From positions 3,038,001 to 3,102,000 of the forward strand of contig NC_088301.1 in the NCBI RefSeq assembly GCF_032854445.1: a stretch of DNA of 64,000 nt, read 5' to 3'. The DNA comes from Liolophura sinensis (lineage: Eukaryota; Mollusca; Polyplacophora; Chitonida; Chitonidae). Shown in pieces: positions 22,231-34,644 of this stretch (position 1 is the stretch's first letter; each line of letters starts with the position of its first letter). The notes below the pieces were generated by a model. The model was not told the origin of the DNA. It did not search any database and saw nothing but the letters and a program-made list of their open reading frames with translations. Position numbers and translations under genes: made by a program.

Positions 22231-25200
22231 ATTTAGCATCTGCAAACGTTGTTAACTCGTCCTTTAAAAGGCACCCTTTTTATAGAAGATTGTATTATCT
22301 TAAATATGTCACATGGTGAAATACTGGGCCAACTTTCACTGAGCGGAGTACAACATTTTTCTTGTACACTTGTCGTTCGATACTTTGTGTGCCACTATTA
22401 TGGTGTTATTGTCCTATATGTGCGATTATTGATCAGGTACGACATCTTTGTGTAAATGGCACTTGATGACTTCATGGAATCGTCTTCGTTTTCTAGTGAA
22501 ACAAAATAATTAGGAGGTCCTACTGTTATTGTTAGATTATAAATATTCTGGGCAAAACTGTGGCACGCTCTTGGCAAAAACGGTCGCTCACAAATTCACG
22601 AAACTTTAGTATGCTTTAGGGTATGACTTGAAGTTAAGTAACAGTAGGCTAATTTTAATAACCTTTTAAGACAACCAGAATAAAACGTTGTCCAGTATAG
22701 TTTGATGTCGGGAACACGAGTGTGTAATTACTTTTTCGCTGTTGTGTGTAGTTTTCTTGTAAACAGAAACCAAAATTAACTTGCCTACTTAACATGGGAT
22801 CTTCGTGCAAGACCGTGTGAATATATTTACTGCAGCTCAGCGCGGGAACGGAATGAACCTAGCCAACAATGTATTGTTTCTGTCTTTTGTTTTTGGCTAG
22901 GAGCAGAAGACCAAGCCGAGTTAATGTGTGTGATACCTGGAAGGTTCCGGCTTAAATCCAATACATTTCTCTTCTTTTTTGCCGCCATCTTTACTCGATC
23001 TCTTTTCACTTGTTATTACTATTACCAATATGTATACTGGACCTACAGACACGAATTGCTGTATCCCGAACTTTTCTCCTAGTAATTTTTGGCAAGATAG
23101 ACTCCGCTCGTCGTTAATTTTCATTTGAGTGGTGAATACAGTTATAAAAGAGATCATTCGATAAAAGGCCAAAACTAGTATAATATGCAAGTAGAACTAA
23201 AAACAATAATACCGCAAAATGTTTGTAAACATCACAGTGTGACCAATAAACGTATTTAAACTAATGGATGGCTTAATTTGCACAGAGATTTGAATTGGAT
23301 TGAAACTGCACTACAAATGCGCCCGGATATGACCAGGTGGGAATTTAAGATAGCAGTGAACAAAATAGAAAAGCAAAGCAAAAAATAATGCCACATACGA
23401 TTTACACACACTGTGGATTAATAATAAACTGCATATAAACTTATTTATCATTTTAACAGACCGGAAGTGACATGATCAAAACCGGAAGTTTTCACATCTC
23501 CTTTGCAAATAATTATAGAGACCTTGGAGAAACAACATTAGATTTCCCACGGCAAGGAGTGACCATTTGTGCAACTCAAAAATGACATCGTCGAAATAAT
23601 GGAAATAAAGGAATGCCCTTTACAAATGACCCTAGAGACCTAGAAGAACAGCATTTAATGTGCAATGCATAGATGGGTTATCTATTTTGGCCACAATAAT
23701 GCATGTCATCGATAAAAAAAAGAACGTTTAGAATCTTTTTTTCCTCGAGAACGGCTAATTCGATTGAATAGATACATGTACACTACGTTCATATAAACTG
23801 AGTTTGCAAAAATTACAATTATATCTTGAAAACTGTGAAAAAGCACAGATTACCAAATTTATCACGTGATCGAAATATTTGATTTTCATTATTATGCGTA
23901 CCTGATGGAGTTTGACTTGCTGATCACAAATTGGGTGTTATTTCTTTTCTGTGCTTTACGGCATTGTCGCAAATTGCGATAAACGTGTGAAAAAGTAAAA
24001 TTTTCTCAGATTTGGGGGTCAGGTGACGGCAAATTGTTTTAGTTCAAATTTGCTTCGTTCAAAAGGCCATGTATCTTTTGTCTATGTCTTAAATGGTTAA
24101 CCTGTATCAGTAAATACAGGACTTGAATATGTTTAAAGACGATTTACTATGTTTGGCATAAATGTAAGCTTATACTTTGTAAAATATCGACATGTGCTTG
24201 ATGGCAAGGAACAATGTATACTTCCTAAGTTAGTTGTTCATCTCCCAATGAATAAAGACGCCATTTGATAAACCGGAAGTGAAGTTGTGTAGGGTAGAAA
24301 TACAACTTGAACCCCTGCATTACTGCTTTAGCAGCTATATTTAGATTAGATGTTGACGGACATAAATTTCCTTATGGTGTGGACTTGATGAGCATTTATT
24401 CAAATACGAAACGAACGAACGCTGATGCTCACCTAGGCTGTTGTCATTTATTTATTTACTTCTTTGGAGTTTGGCCAGAGAGCCCAGAGTAAACCACTGG
24501 CCTTTGGCAAGTTACTGACAAACTTGGCCGCGCGTGAAACACTTCATATAGTTTGATGAAAGCCGGTCTTCAGCAAACTTCATCTAAGATCCCCTAAAAG
24601 ATATCTATTGACAGTTTCTTATTACCAAAATGTCGAGGGCAAATGATTCAAATTAGTTTGGAAATATTCCAGCCTCAGATTTGGACTGGACACTCTTCCC
24701 GAGTGACGTTTATGTCCAAAAATTTTAGATGTTTGTATTATTTCACTGCAAATTGTTAAGTGGCCACTTGTAGTCTGTTTTAATATGGCGTGAAAAACAA
24801 GAATTCAACGAGTTTCAACTGAGGTTGTTGGACATCTAAGAGATCAAGAAAATTTTTTGCTGTGCCCTTTGCTTTGCCTCACTTGTGTTATTTTGAGAAA
24901 GAATAGTTTTCACGAGGGACTTTCTGTTTTTATTTCTGCTCATGTTTGGCTTGAAAGTTATGCAGCCGTAAAGGTGACATGGCGAAAGTAAAATTTTTGG
25001 AATAGAAAGAAAAAACATGGTGAAAAATATTTTTCAAAATTAGAGGAAAAATTTGGGGGGAAGAGAAAAAGAAATGACACGGTGAAAAAAAATTGGAACA
25101 GAGAAAACAGGGGCCCTGATTTATCACAGGTCGTTTCTAATCAACAGCCAATATGACAGTCACAGTCGCGCATCTCTCACTAATAACTACATATTTTAAC

Positions 25201-25584
25201 TAAAGTCTTACCATAATATGAATAACTTGTATTTTAAATCAAGAACAGGGTTGCAGTGGGCCGGGTCGACTGCAAAGGTCAATTCCAGTCTGTTTAAAAC
25301 ACATCATTCTCAGCCGCCACGCTGCAGTGCTTGTGAACTATACATATACCTGTACGTCTTTGCTTGAGGAGTAAAACAAGGCCTTTACAGAAACAGTTGC
25401 GTGCTAAAAGAACCAAAGAGTAGTCCGCTACAAACTAATTTGTTCTTGGCGCACAAGGCATTTCCCATTATCAACGAGACAGCTTATTCACAAATTTTAA
25501 AAGACATATGTGGACTAAATAAAAAAAAAATACAAAATACAACTTGCAGCCCCGCCCTTGTACAGTTGACCTCTTTCAATCTCC
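22231..25584. other. AT-rich non-coding stretch
   Basis: No gene could be supported. Two loosely similar segments, each with a gagacct-gaaaca-catta motif order, lie at about 23,510-23,560 and 23,625-23,670, near three aaaccggaagt motifs (23,459, 23,480 and 24,271). An SINE-like relic (agagcccagagtaaaccact) is at about 24,475-24,530. Frames of 60-90 codons here show no protein-like pattern. Confidence 0.4.
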
Positions 25585-25797
25585 ACTGCAACAGCTAAAT
25601 GTGAGACATCATTCAATCTCAACTGCAACAGCTAAATGTGAGACATCATTCAATCTCAACTACAACAGCTAAATGTGAGACATCATTCAATCTCAACTAC
25701 AACAGCTAAATGTGAGACATCATTCAATCTCAACTGCAACAGCTAAATGTGAGACATCATTCAATCTCAACTGCAACAGCTAAATGTGAGACACCAT
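25585..25797. repeat. 37-bp tandem repeat, 5-6 copies
   Basis: The unit is caatctcaactgcaacagct plus aaatgtgagacatcatt. Copies differ at one or two bases. The array runs without a gap into the SINE that follows. Confidence 0.95.
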
Positions 25798-26006
25798 TCG
25801 AATATGCGGTCGCTGTGAGTTCAAATCCAGCTCACAGTGGCTTCCTCTCCGGCCGTATGTGGGAAGGTCTCAGCAACCTACGGATGGTCGTGGGTTTCCC
25901 CCGGGCTCTCTTCGGTTTCCTCCCACCGTAATGCTGGCCGCCGTCGTATAAGTGAAATATTCTTGAGTACGGTGTAAAACACCAATCAAATAAATAAATA
26001 AACCAT
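25798..26006 (+). repeat. SINE family 1, 5'-truncated, at the edge of an array
   Basis: Contains gcggtcgctgtgagttcaaa (B-box-like), ctctccggccgtatgtggga, ggccgccgtcgtataagtga and a caatcaaataaataaataaa tail. The bases just before it (gagacaccattcgaata) and just after it (aaaccattcgaatacgtg) share ccattcgaata, an 11-bp target-site duplication. Confidence 0.92.
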
Positions 26007-26009
26007 TCG

Positions 26010-27082
26010 AATACGTGTACTTGTCCAGCCAGGATGGAACTTTGGCGAGCTCTATGTATGTGTTATAGGGCCAAAGGCCATAACTTTGTGCCACATGTAT
26101 AAAGGTTTAAAAACTGCAGCCATAAGTTGGAATCTTATCGTTTATATGAGTGTATTATTTGGTTGAAAGTTTAATTTATGAATAATAATCCCAGATTACT
26201 GGAGGTACCGCTATAAATCTGGATTTTGTTGGAGTTCCTCGTCGTCAAAGAGGGAATTTTGGGACTGAGAAGGTATTATTTGCAAACAACAACAGTTAAT
26301 TTGCAAAAACATAATGGCACTGACGATGTCACTTTTACTGCTCCGTAGAAAATAAAATATAACGTCATCTCTATATTAAATTCGACTGGTTTTCATTTGT
26401 GTAGTGCCACTACGTCTTTCTACACGGAATATACGAGCGAGTTGCCTGCCTATCCCACACATTTATCGTGGAGTTTTGTTGCATTAGATCTAAAGAAAAT
26501 TCTAGGGATGCATTGTGTGCAAAATGACTCGGCAGGTCTGTTCTGAGTTTTTCATTAAAGATGTGTGAATGTAGGGGCGTTGCCTGTTGGCCGATTTGCA
26601 CTGACTGACATGGAGTACTTGTATAACCAACCGTCTTAGCGAGGCAGTGTTTGCGCCTTTGACCAGTCATCTTGTAATAAGGTGTAATGTAAAAACGAGC
26701 TGTTCTCATCATCGAAAGGTCTATGTATTGATCGGATCTATGACACTACACTGCGACCGACTGTCACGTCTGTTGTCATCGGCAACGGGCATGACAAATA
26801 TGCCAACATTGTGAATGACTGGCTACCGTGAGACATCGTTACGTGACTGGTGTGGTTTCGGGGTAAGGCAACACCATAAACATTTCGCCATGAGGATCGC
26901 CAGTTGGAGTGATACGCCATCGAGATATTAAGAAAATGATGTTCAAAGTGATGCAAAACAAACAAAACGTTCATTCAGAATGTATGCAGGCATATCAACA
27001 TCAACTTGAAGGTTCTTGAAGGTTACAAAGCTGTATCTATTTATAGTAAAAGAAAGCTAAAATATGAAGAGTGTTAAGAGTG
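26010..27082. other. Non-coding stretch
   Basis: No gene or repeat recognised. Frames of up to 100 codons (for example 26410-26712 minus) have no recognisable domain and no supporting splice pattern. Confidence 0.35.
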
Positions 27083-27346
27083 TTGAAAGGCAGTCAAATA
27101 TTTGAATACTGTGGTGGGCTTAGTGAACCATACTGACGTTATGTAGGAACTCTGACTTCACAGTACCCTTGTTTTTGATGTTCATCAGAAGGAAGGAATT
27201 TTTAGGGACATTTTTTCAGTAATCTTTTACTCATGGGTGAAACAGTCATTCCAACGCTTAGTGTCGACATTACAGTTGGAAAACTCTCAGTGACGTCAGA
27301 GTTCCTATAAGCCCACCTTATAATTCATATGTTTGTATGCCTTTAA
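27083..27346. mobile_element. About 264-bp MITE with TTAA-type ends
   Basis: The left end (ttgaaaggcagtcaaatatt, then tgaatactgtggtgggctta) matches the reverse complement of the right end (ttaaaggcatacaaacatat, then gaattataaggtgggctta) at about three quarters of positions over 39 bp. A second inner inverted pair is taggaactctgac against gtcagagttccta. TTAA at the right edge suggests a piggyBac-type target, with the left copy mutated to ttga. No coding capacity. Confidence 0.65.
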
Positions 27347-27739
27347 CTTGTCTCACAAAAATCTAAACAAATAAATGAAAGTATATTTATTTATAGTTTT
27401 AAGTCGTCTATTTAGTGATGCCTACTCGAATTTTGCGGATTTTCTCTTTTAACTCTTTCCATACTATTAATTCAAACAACTCTTTTTTATCACAGTCCAT
27501 TTATTATCAAGCATTCTTGGTTTTCGTAATCTACATGTATGCGTACAAATCATTTTGTCGGTTTAGTCTTGACTTCATCCGTGTTGTGATTTAAACTCAA
27601 AATATTCTTCGCCGCCAAATCAATTCTCTGAAAACAACACTGCGATGTTAATAATTTGCATCAACATAACGTATTGGGCGTTTGCGATATTTTGACGCTT
27701 CATTACAATTCATAGATCGTCGCAAATCGGAGATTACCC

Positions 27740-28070
27740 ATGATACGGGGGTCAGTTTTATGGGTGCAGGAAATCAGAATGTCCAGAGTAAACCATCGAC
27801 GTTTGCCTAACCCGAAAATTCTGCAGAGTTAAGCCGCACCTGACACAGCAAGAGCTGGTTTCAAACATTCAACCTCACTAAATATTAAAATTATTTATTT
27901 ACTTATTTGATAGCTGCTTAGCGCCCCGCTCAAAAGTGCTCCGTTATACAACGACGATGAGGTTTATGAGTGGCATAAAACACCGCTCTTAGCCAGGTAC
28001 CTGACAAACCTCATGGCATAAAGCTGCTGCAGACCCAGCGTTAACCAGATGTCAGTACATGATCTAAATG
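27740..28070 (-). repeat. Two diverged SINE relics
   Basis: 27,740-27,870 has the second-subfamily layout (ttatgggtgcaggaaatcag, gagtaaaccatcgacgtttg, agcaagagctggtttcaaac). 27,890-28,060 has a family-1-like tail (ttatttacttatttgatagc) and aggtacctgacaaacctcat. Confidence 0.55.
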
Positions 28071-28889
28071 ATCGAGCCACTGCTGTTGTTTGTATACAAA
28101 TATCGTGAGACACTTGCTTTAAAGACTTATCCTTGTAAGTATAAACAACATAGAGTCGCCACTCTGGTGACTAACATGGCGAAGCTGATCTTTGTTAGGC
28201 CACAAACCCCCATTAATTTTCCATAAATCGACAATGTTAACGTTTGGCGCTGTAGCTCAGCCCCAAACATTCCGTGGCCAATAAGCTTTGGTGCATACCT
28301 GATCCAGCCTGTGAGAAATAAGCCGTTAAAATCTTGACATAGGTAGACCGTCAAAATCTGGACCTTTCATTGCCGGCAGCTGGGAGGGGTGCCTTGCAAC
28401 GCCAACAGGACTCTCGCAGCTTAATCACAACTATATCCTTGTGTCCTCTCACCCAGAATTTCAAACTTTCCTCAGTAAAACTCATACATGCTCAAAGCTT
28501 AGACAATTTCCAGCATTTTGCTTCCAAGCATGCACCTGTACACCAGAAACGGTAGGCTGGCAGCAAAAAAGATTTTACTCCCTAAAATACACAGAATTAC
28601 ATTAGTTACATTACTCCTGAAAAACGGAAGTCGTAATGGGTGTGTGTGTACTATTAAGTGTCTCGCCGATCGAATAAAGGGGAATAAATCTGTAACACCA
28701 TTTAACAGCGGATGTCGGGGTGATTCAACCACAAACCACTGAGAGACATTTATACTCTGTACGGGAGCGTTGCTCACCCAGGATCTGATTGCCTACATGT
28801 ACATTCTATTCAAGGGAGTTTGCACAGTAAAAAATAACCTCTTAAAACACGTTAATTAAACAGCTTTGCTATTGATTTATTGCTTAATT

Positions 28890-29070
28890 CGTACTTTTGT
28901 GCCCAATATTCTTGACTTTTATGGGAGCGGTCAGGCTTATGGGGAAGGAAACCAGGGTGACCAGAGTAAAACACCGATATTCCACGGCGGCCAGCAGACC
29001 CCGAGGGAAACCCACGACCATCCGCAGGTTTGCTACCAGGTCTTCCAACGTACGGAGAAGAACTGAATGA
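28890..29070 (-). repeat. Diverged SINE copy
   Basis: Contains ggaaggaaaccagggtgacc, cacggcggccagcagacccc, gagggaaacccacgaccatc and gcaggtttgctaccaggtct in reverse orientation. The A/T tail is largely lost. Confidence 0.7.
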
Positions 29071-29761
29071 AACAGAAGAAAGTACTCTGACGTAAAGTCA
29101 AAAAAGCGTATTCCATAATTTAACAGAGTTTGTGACATAAATCTGTTTCAGCTGGAAAATACGTATGCCTCAAGAGGTAATGCAGTGTGACCATAAAACG
29201 TGTATGTATCTCCGATAATCGTTTAACAGATATATATTGGCAAATTCACTGTTGGTCTATGGGGATAATTGTCTGCTCGTGATTAGATATGTGTATTTTG
29301 TAAAAACTCTTAGATTACCAGATTAACTCAAGTGTGTCTTGAACACACAGAAAAATAATTTGAATACACTTAGATATATATCTTAACAAAATAGTATATA
29401 TTAAGAAATCCCCTCATAACTTCATTGTGCCATCACTGATGGTATTAGCAGGTTTTCAAATAACACATCCATGTGACGTAAGTTCGAGCAAACAACACGT
29501 AAGAGTCTTGGACTCTGGATGATCGCAAGTGATACGTTCTCCGAACGAGCGCAAATAGAAACGTGTCAAAGATTCGTGTAACATTTTGCTGATGTTTGGA
29601 TATGCAGGAGACTCCGATATAAAGCGATGGACGGATCGTGCTGCGAACAGGGTGTCAGTCACGCGCTTGTTAATAAATTGATAACTCGCCAACTAACGTC
29701 TGTGCATTGTACATATTTTATAATGCAGAGGTAAGGGCATAAGAAAATCACAAAACTGTGT

Positions 29762-30244
29762 GTGGGGGAGGAGGGGGGCAGCTATCATACTGTCGTCGCT
29801 GCACTGGCCTTACTCTCTATACTGTACGTCTATCATACTGTCGTCGGTGCTCTGGCCATACTCTCTATGCTGTACGTCTATCACACTGTCGTCACTGCCC
29901 TGGTTTTACTCACTATGCTGCACGTCTATCACGCTGTCGTGGCTGCTCTGGTTTTACTCTCTATGCTGTACGTCTATCACACTGTCATCGCTGCTCTGGT
30001 TTTACTCTCTATGCTGTACGCCTATCAAACTGTCGTCGCTGCTTTAGTTTTACTCTCTATGCTGAACATCTATAATTGTATTAACAACAGGTCCCAAGGA
30101 AACATTATCCTGAAGCAATGGGCAATCCCTAAAACGCACCGTTTCCTAATGCATGAAGCAATTGCGAAGAAGAAACATTATCCTATAATGAAAGACGCAA
30201 TGTCGAGCGGGATCCATAATGTACATTTATACAGCATTAAATAA
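29762..30244 (+). repeat. 48-bp minisatellite (6 copies at 29782-30070) with a 160-codon open frame
   Basis: Units start at about 29782, 29830, 29878, 29926, 29974 and 30022. Each has ctatcacactgtcgtcgctg, ctctggttttactctctatg and ctgtacgt. In the frame from the ATG at 29762 every unit reads as a hydrophobic 16-mer of the form YHTVVAALVLLSMLYV. After the array the frame goes on for about 55 polar codons to a stop at 30242. The other two plus frames are also open through the array, so the open frame is expected from unit length. Repeat is certain; a gene is unlikely. Confidence 0.85.
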
Positions 30245-31799
30245 GAATTGAAGGATTCAAAGCACACAGTTACTGTAGTCTGTTAGATTGTAAAAATGTC
30301 GAAACGTTGACATCGTTTACACATTAAGGTAAATGATTTAATCTGTGCTGCTGGCATTATCCTGATTGCGTCTTACGCGGATCTTTATAGGCCGGTACAT
30401 GTAGTGTCTCGTAGACACGTGGATGATGGTTGGGTCCTACGACCATCCTACGCAGGTGGTACACTCGTATTGGCTGTATGATCGGCGTATGATGTGAACA
30501 TCTTCCTGTGATATTATGCCCTTTCTTCGCCGATGTTCCGACCCATATCCGTATCAGATATATCGTTAGGATCGAGCGGTACTGTAGCAAATGTTGTGCG
30601 GCATAAAGCAGGTAGAAAAGGTATATTATCAGGTACACGTATTCGATGCGTTATCAAACGTTCGCAATGAGCTGTTCTTGTAATGTCGACCTAAATAAAT
30701 GTTTCTAGAGCTGCTGAAAGTGGATTCCTCCTCTGAGATTTGAAAGGACATAGTTCGTATGAAGTAGAGGAAAGAGTATCTAAGCGCATGTAATAATTGA
30801 TGATATTAAATCAATATCTAATGTCCAAATGACAGAACTTTCATGTGCCTGGAGTAGGTCAATAATCACAACCTGAAACATTTATCGTCCGCGCTTGGAT
30901 CGATTAGCAACGATCCACAACCTTACTCTATATATGTACATATGGGACCAAGATCATTCGCTAAAACTCACCAAAAAATAAGCCATACACTAGGGAGTCA
31001 TATTACACGGACATTTGACAGGATACGGATTTTTAGGCTATGTATTTTAGGCTGGGGGGAGGAGGAAATGCATTTAATTCCCGCTCACTGTGCAGATTAT
31101 TAAACAGTGATAAAAATTCTTGGTCTGTTTAGTTTAGGCTGTACACTGTAGGCTGTAAACGATAGTTCTTCCGATGTGTGCATCGAGATGGTCTTGACAA
31201 GCACTTGACACAGTAGACCTACACGAAGGTAGAGCCCAGCATATGTTCCCATGTCGCACACCAGGAAAATTTCTCCTTACAGCTCAAACACGTTCTTACA
31301 TTTGGTAAAGCTTGCACCGGTAGACCATTTTCTAATAACAAGCCGGCCGCTGAATCCCTTGAATGAAGAAGGTAAACAGGCGTCCGCCATGTTTAATATT
31401 CGAACCACATGCCTCATTGGCTGGATTAATGTTAGACATTGGATGGGTCTGGCAGTATTTGACTTCTTTTTAAACTTACATTGATACCTTTACGTCTCAG
31501 CCTGCATTTAACCCGGCATATAGTTAAAATTCGCCGGGCATCGCGGTGACGTTATTGACGCCACAAGCTTTATGTCAACGCGGCAAATTTCGAGACACGC
31601 CGCTCTACGCTCTATTCGTAACCCTTGGCTTGTGTTAATAACACTCATAATGCTAATGGAGGTGTTCGATTCTCATTTACCTGGCTGACTACTTTGAGAT
31701 TCGTGAAGCAGCTTGGTGATAAGTCGATTTGTGCTGCTACATTACGAGAATAACATCAGTAACCTTTATCGTGGTTAAAAAACTCTGAAACAGCGAAGA
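30245..31799. other. Non-coding stretch
   Basis: No gene, repeat array or structured RNA recognised. The longest frames (93 codons at 30357-30638 minus, 77 codons at 31251-31484 plus) look random. Confidence 0.35.
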
Positions 31800-31985
31800 G
31801 TTTTATTTACTTGATTTGCGGTTTGCGCTTTACGCAAAAAGATTTCACTGTTAGGATGGCGACCAGCATTATAATAGCGGGAAGGCAGACGGAACCTAGA
31901 GTAAACCCTCGACTATCCGCAGATAGCTGACATGCCGGAGAGGAAGATCACCAGAGCTGAGATTGACTCCTGAGCAACTGTGTTA
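31800..31985 (-). repeat. Diverged SINE copy
   Basis: Tail tttatttacttgatttgcgg, then atggcgaccagcattataat and the tRNA-proximal part (gaggaagatcaccagagctg) in reverse orientation. Confidence 0.65.
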
Positions 31986-32196
31986 TGCAAGCAAGCACAC
32001 TAATCCCTTGGCCAGGGAAGTCACACGCAGAAAGTTACCTCCCATATTATTTGTAGTATGCGATTTAGCACAATGTGTTGGCGTGATTGAGATATAACAC
32101 TTTTGTTGTTGTTGCTGGTGTTAATGTTGTTGTTGTACATGACTTGTCAGCCGCCCTAGAATACAAACAGATCAATATTACTTTGTTTTATGGCTA

Positions 32197-32788
32197 TACT
32201 GAACAGAAAAAGAAACTCCACAAATGCTATATTTTATGTCCCAAAGATACCGATATAGAACGAAGAGGGTTGTTATAGTAGAAAAATCTGAAGCTTTACT
32301 GGTTAACGTTGCGGTCGGAAAACTATTACGCAAACGACGTAGCCGAATTTGATTGTCCTCGGTATGTGTCGCCACACGTGACCGTCCGGACCTGAGGCGA
32401 TCAGATGCCGTACCCGTTTGATGCACACGTGTCATTAGGGTGTGAATTGTCCGTCTACTGCATCTCAAGGCACGTGTACTAGCCACGTTGACGTTCCACA
32501 TGTGCAAAGCATGGCATGAAAATTGTTTATCTCTCAAGGATTGTTAGCGTGTTTTTTTTCTAATCACCTGCACGTCTTGGTGCATAGCCACATAAAATTT
32601 TGGTCACGTGACCATGCACAATGGTAGGGTCAAGTTTCCACAAAGAGTGTACTGCATGTAATCCGCGTCTTTCAGCACAATTGCAATGGTCGGTGGTGTC
32701 AGGTTAGACTTAACTACATGTGCCTTGTTCTACCCGTTTTCATTGTGATTCATTTCTCCAAATGTGAAGTCTCTTTTTTTGTTCAGTA
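32197..32788 (-). mobile_element. Internally deleted Tc1-like DNA transposon
   Basis: Terminal inverted repeats begin tactgaacagaaaaagaaac at the left and, reverse complemented, tactgaacaaaaaaagagac at the right. Both ends are flanked by TA, the Tc1/mariner target. The 592-bp length is well short of a typical Tc1 element of about 1.3-1.7 kb. The interior codes on the minus strand for only the N-terminal DNA-binding part of the transposase. Confidence 0.88.
32295..32537 (-). pseudogene. Tc1-like transposase fragment (N-terminal HTH region)
   Basis: About 80 codons read as a paired-type helix-turn-helix: a CSRRTIHTLMTRVHQTG segment, then ASDRLRSGRSR (the GRPR-like hook, here GRSR), then RLRRLRNSFPTATLTSKA. 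This is the usual start of a Tc1 transposase. After residue ~82 the frame runs straight into inverted-repeat sequence, so the catalytic DDE domain is deleted and the product cannot transpose. Confidence 0.85.
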
Positions 32789-32875
32789 TATTGTCTTAGA
32801 AAAATTCCCTCGGCATACTGGTACTAATCAATCATGATAGTATTTACTTGTCCAGTAAAATGGATGGAAGCTTGA

Positions 32876-33015
32876 CTGAGCTAGACTGACGTGACTGAGC
32901 TAGACTGACGTGACTGAACTAGGCTGACATGACTGAGCGAGACTGACGTGACGGAGCTAGACTGACGTGACTGAGCTAGACTGACGTAACTGAGCTAGAC
33001 TGACATGACTGAGCG
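32876..33015. repeat. 19-bp tandem repeat, about 7 copies
   Basis: The unit is ctgagctagactgacgtga. Each copy has a TGACGT core. Confidence 0.9.
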
Positions 33016-33109
33016 AGACTGACGTAACTGAATGGATTGAAATGATTAAGGTGAACTGGCGAGCGATGTTGAAACGTATTCAATTTCCCGGTCGGCGCCG
33101 AAGAATTTA

Positions 33110-33325
33110 TGTACTTATTTATTTGATAGATGTCTTACGCCGTACTGAAAAATAGTTCACCTTTACGATGGCGGCCAGCATTATCGTGGCAAGAAACCGT
33201 GCAGAGCCCGCGGGAAACTCACGACAATCCGCGGGTTGCTGGAACACCGCCAAACTCAAACCGCTGTTCCTGCCACACTCAACCACCGGCGGATCTACGA
33301 GAGCCAGCCTTCATGTGGGCTGACG
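33110..33325 (-). repeat. SINE family 1 between two related arrays
   Basis: Tail cttatttatttgatagatgt, then gatggcggccagcattatcg, gcagagcccgcgggaaactc and acaatccgcgggttgctgga in reverse orientation. Confidence 0.85.
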
Positions 33326-33349
33326 TGGCTGTATCGGACTAACTTAACT

Positions 33350-33680
33350 CAGATGGACAGACGTGAAAGCTGAACTGACGTGACAGATGAAACTTGCGTG
33401 AATGAGAAGAACTGACGTGAATTGGATGAACTGACGTGACAGATGAACTTACGTGAATGGGAAGAACTGACGTGGATGGGATGAACTGACGTGGATGGGA
33501 TGAACTGACGTGACAGATGAGCTGACGTGAATGTGATGAGCTGACGTGAATGGGATGAACTGACGTAAATGGGATGAACTGACGTCAGTAGGATGAACTC
33601 ACGTGGATGGGATGAACTCACGTGAATGGGATGACCTGACGTAACTGAGATGAACTGGCATGACTGAGGTGGACTGAGTT
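33350..33680. repeat. About 20-bp tandem repeat, about 16 copies
   Basis: The unit is gatgaactgacgtgaatggg. The TGACGT core is the same as in the 19-bp array at 32.88 kb. Unit length varies by a few bases. Confidence 0.9.
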
Positions 33681-33786
33681 GAATTGGCACAATGGTTGCT
33701 GTTCATGCGGCCCAGATAAGGTCGACAGAAATACAGGGATTTCTTGTGAAAGACTCGTCTCGAGATTGATGCTAAGAGCATGTGAC

Positions 33787-34135
33787 AAAAATGGCATGTT
33801 ACGATATAGGCCTACTCACAATCATTGTTTACATGACAAAAATAGCATGGTGTGATACAGGCCTACTCACAGTCATTGTTTATATGACAAAAATGGCATG
33901 TTGCGATACAGGCCTACTCACAGTCATTGTTTACATGACAAAAAATGGCATGTTGTGATACAGGCCTACTCACAGTCATTGTTTATATGACAAATATGGC
34001 ATGTTGTGATACAGGCTTACTCACAGTCATTGTTTATATGACAACAATGGCATGTTGCGATATAGGCATACTCACAATCATTGTTTACATGACAAAAATG
34101 ACATGCTGTGATAAAGACCTACTCGCAATCATTGT
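33787..34135. repeat. 51-bp tandem repeat, about 7 copies
   Basis: The unit contains atgacaaaaatggcatgttg, tgatacaggcctactcacag and tcattgtttat. Copies differ at a few positions. Confidence 0.93.
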
Positions 34136-34644
34136 TTCGAGTTTCTTATGACAAAACGCACGAACTGAGAAACAGAAAAACAACATATTCAACGAAGTGA
34201 TATTTAAAATGTTTGGAATTTCCCTTTATATATCGATTTTTATATCTCTACATGTATGGACATGTATTCATTAATAAATATGAATTAAGCACTATGCTAC
34301 ATGCATGGAGTATAAATATACACGTATGGTATCACTATAGACTGTGAAAGGCTTGTGTTGACCTTCGCCCACAAAGATCCAAGGGAAATTACTCTCCACT
34401 TCTGGACTTATTCCCACTCAGCTGACGGTGTAAACACACACGGACAAATAATATTACCACAAACAAAATTAAACCAGGCACCGAGACTCTATGTAAAAAG
34501 TACGAGCAACAACATCAATCTATTTTAATTCTCGGCACTAGAAAAGGGGAAGAGGATGGTTTGGGAAACTTCTTGTCCTTTATATTGAAATTGGGTTATA
34601 ACCGAAAGTTTGATCCATACTGACAGCAGCGTTCAGATAATGAG
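34136..34644. other. 3' flank of the first LRR gene
   Basis: AT-rich with no frame of note. It should contain the 3' UTR and polyadenylation site of the minus-strand LRR gene. The exact site could not be fixed. Confidence 0.3.
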
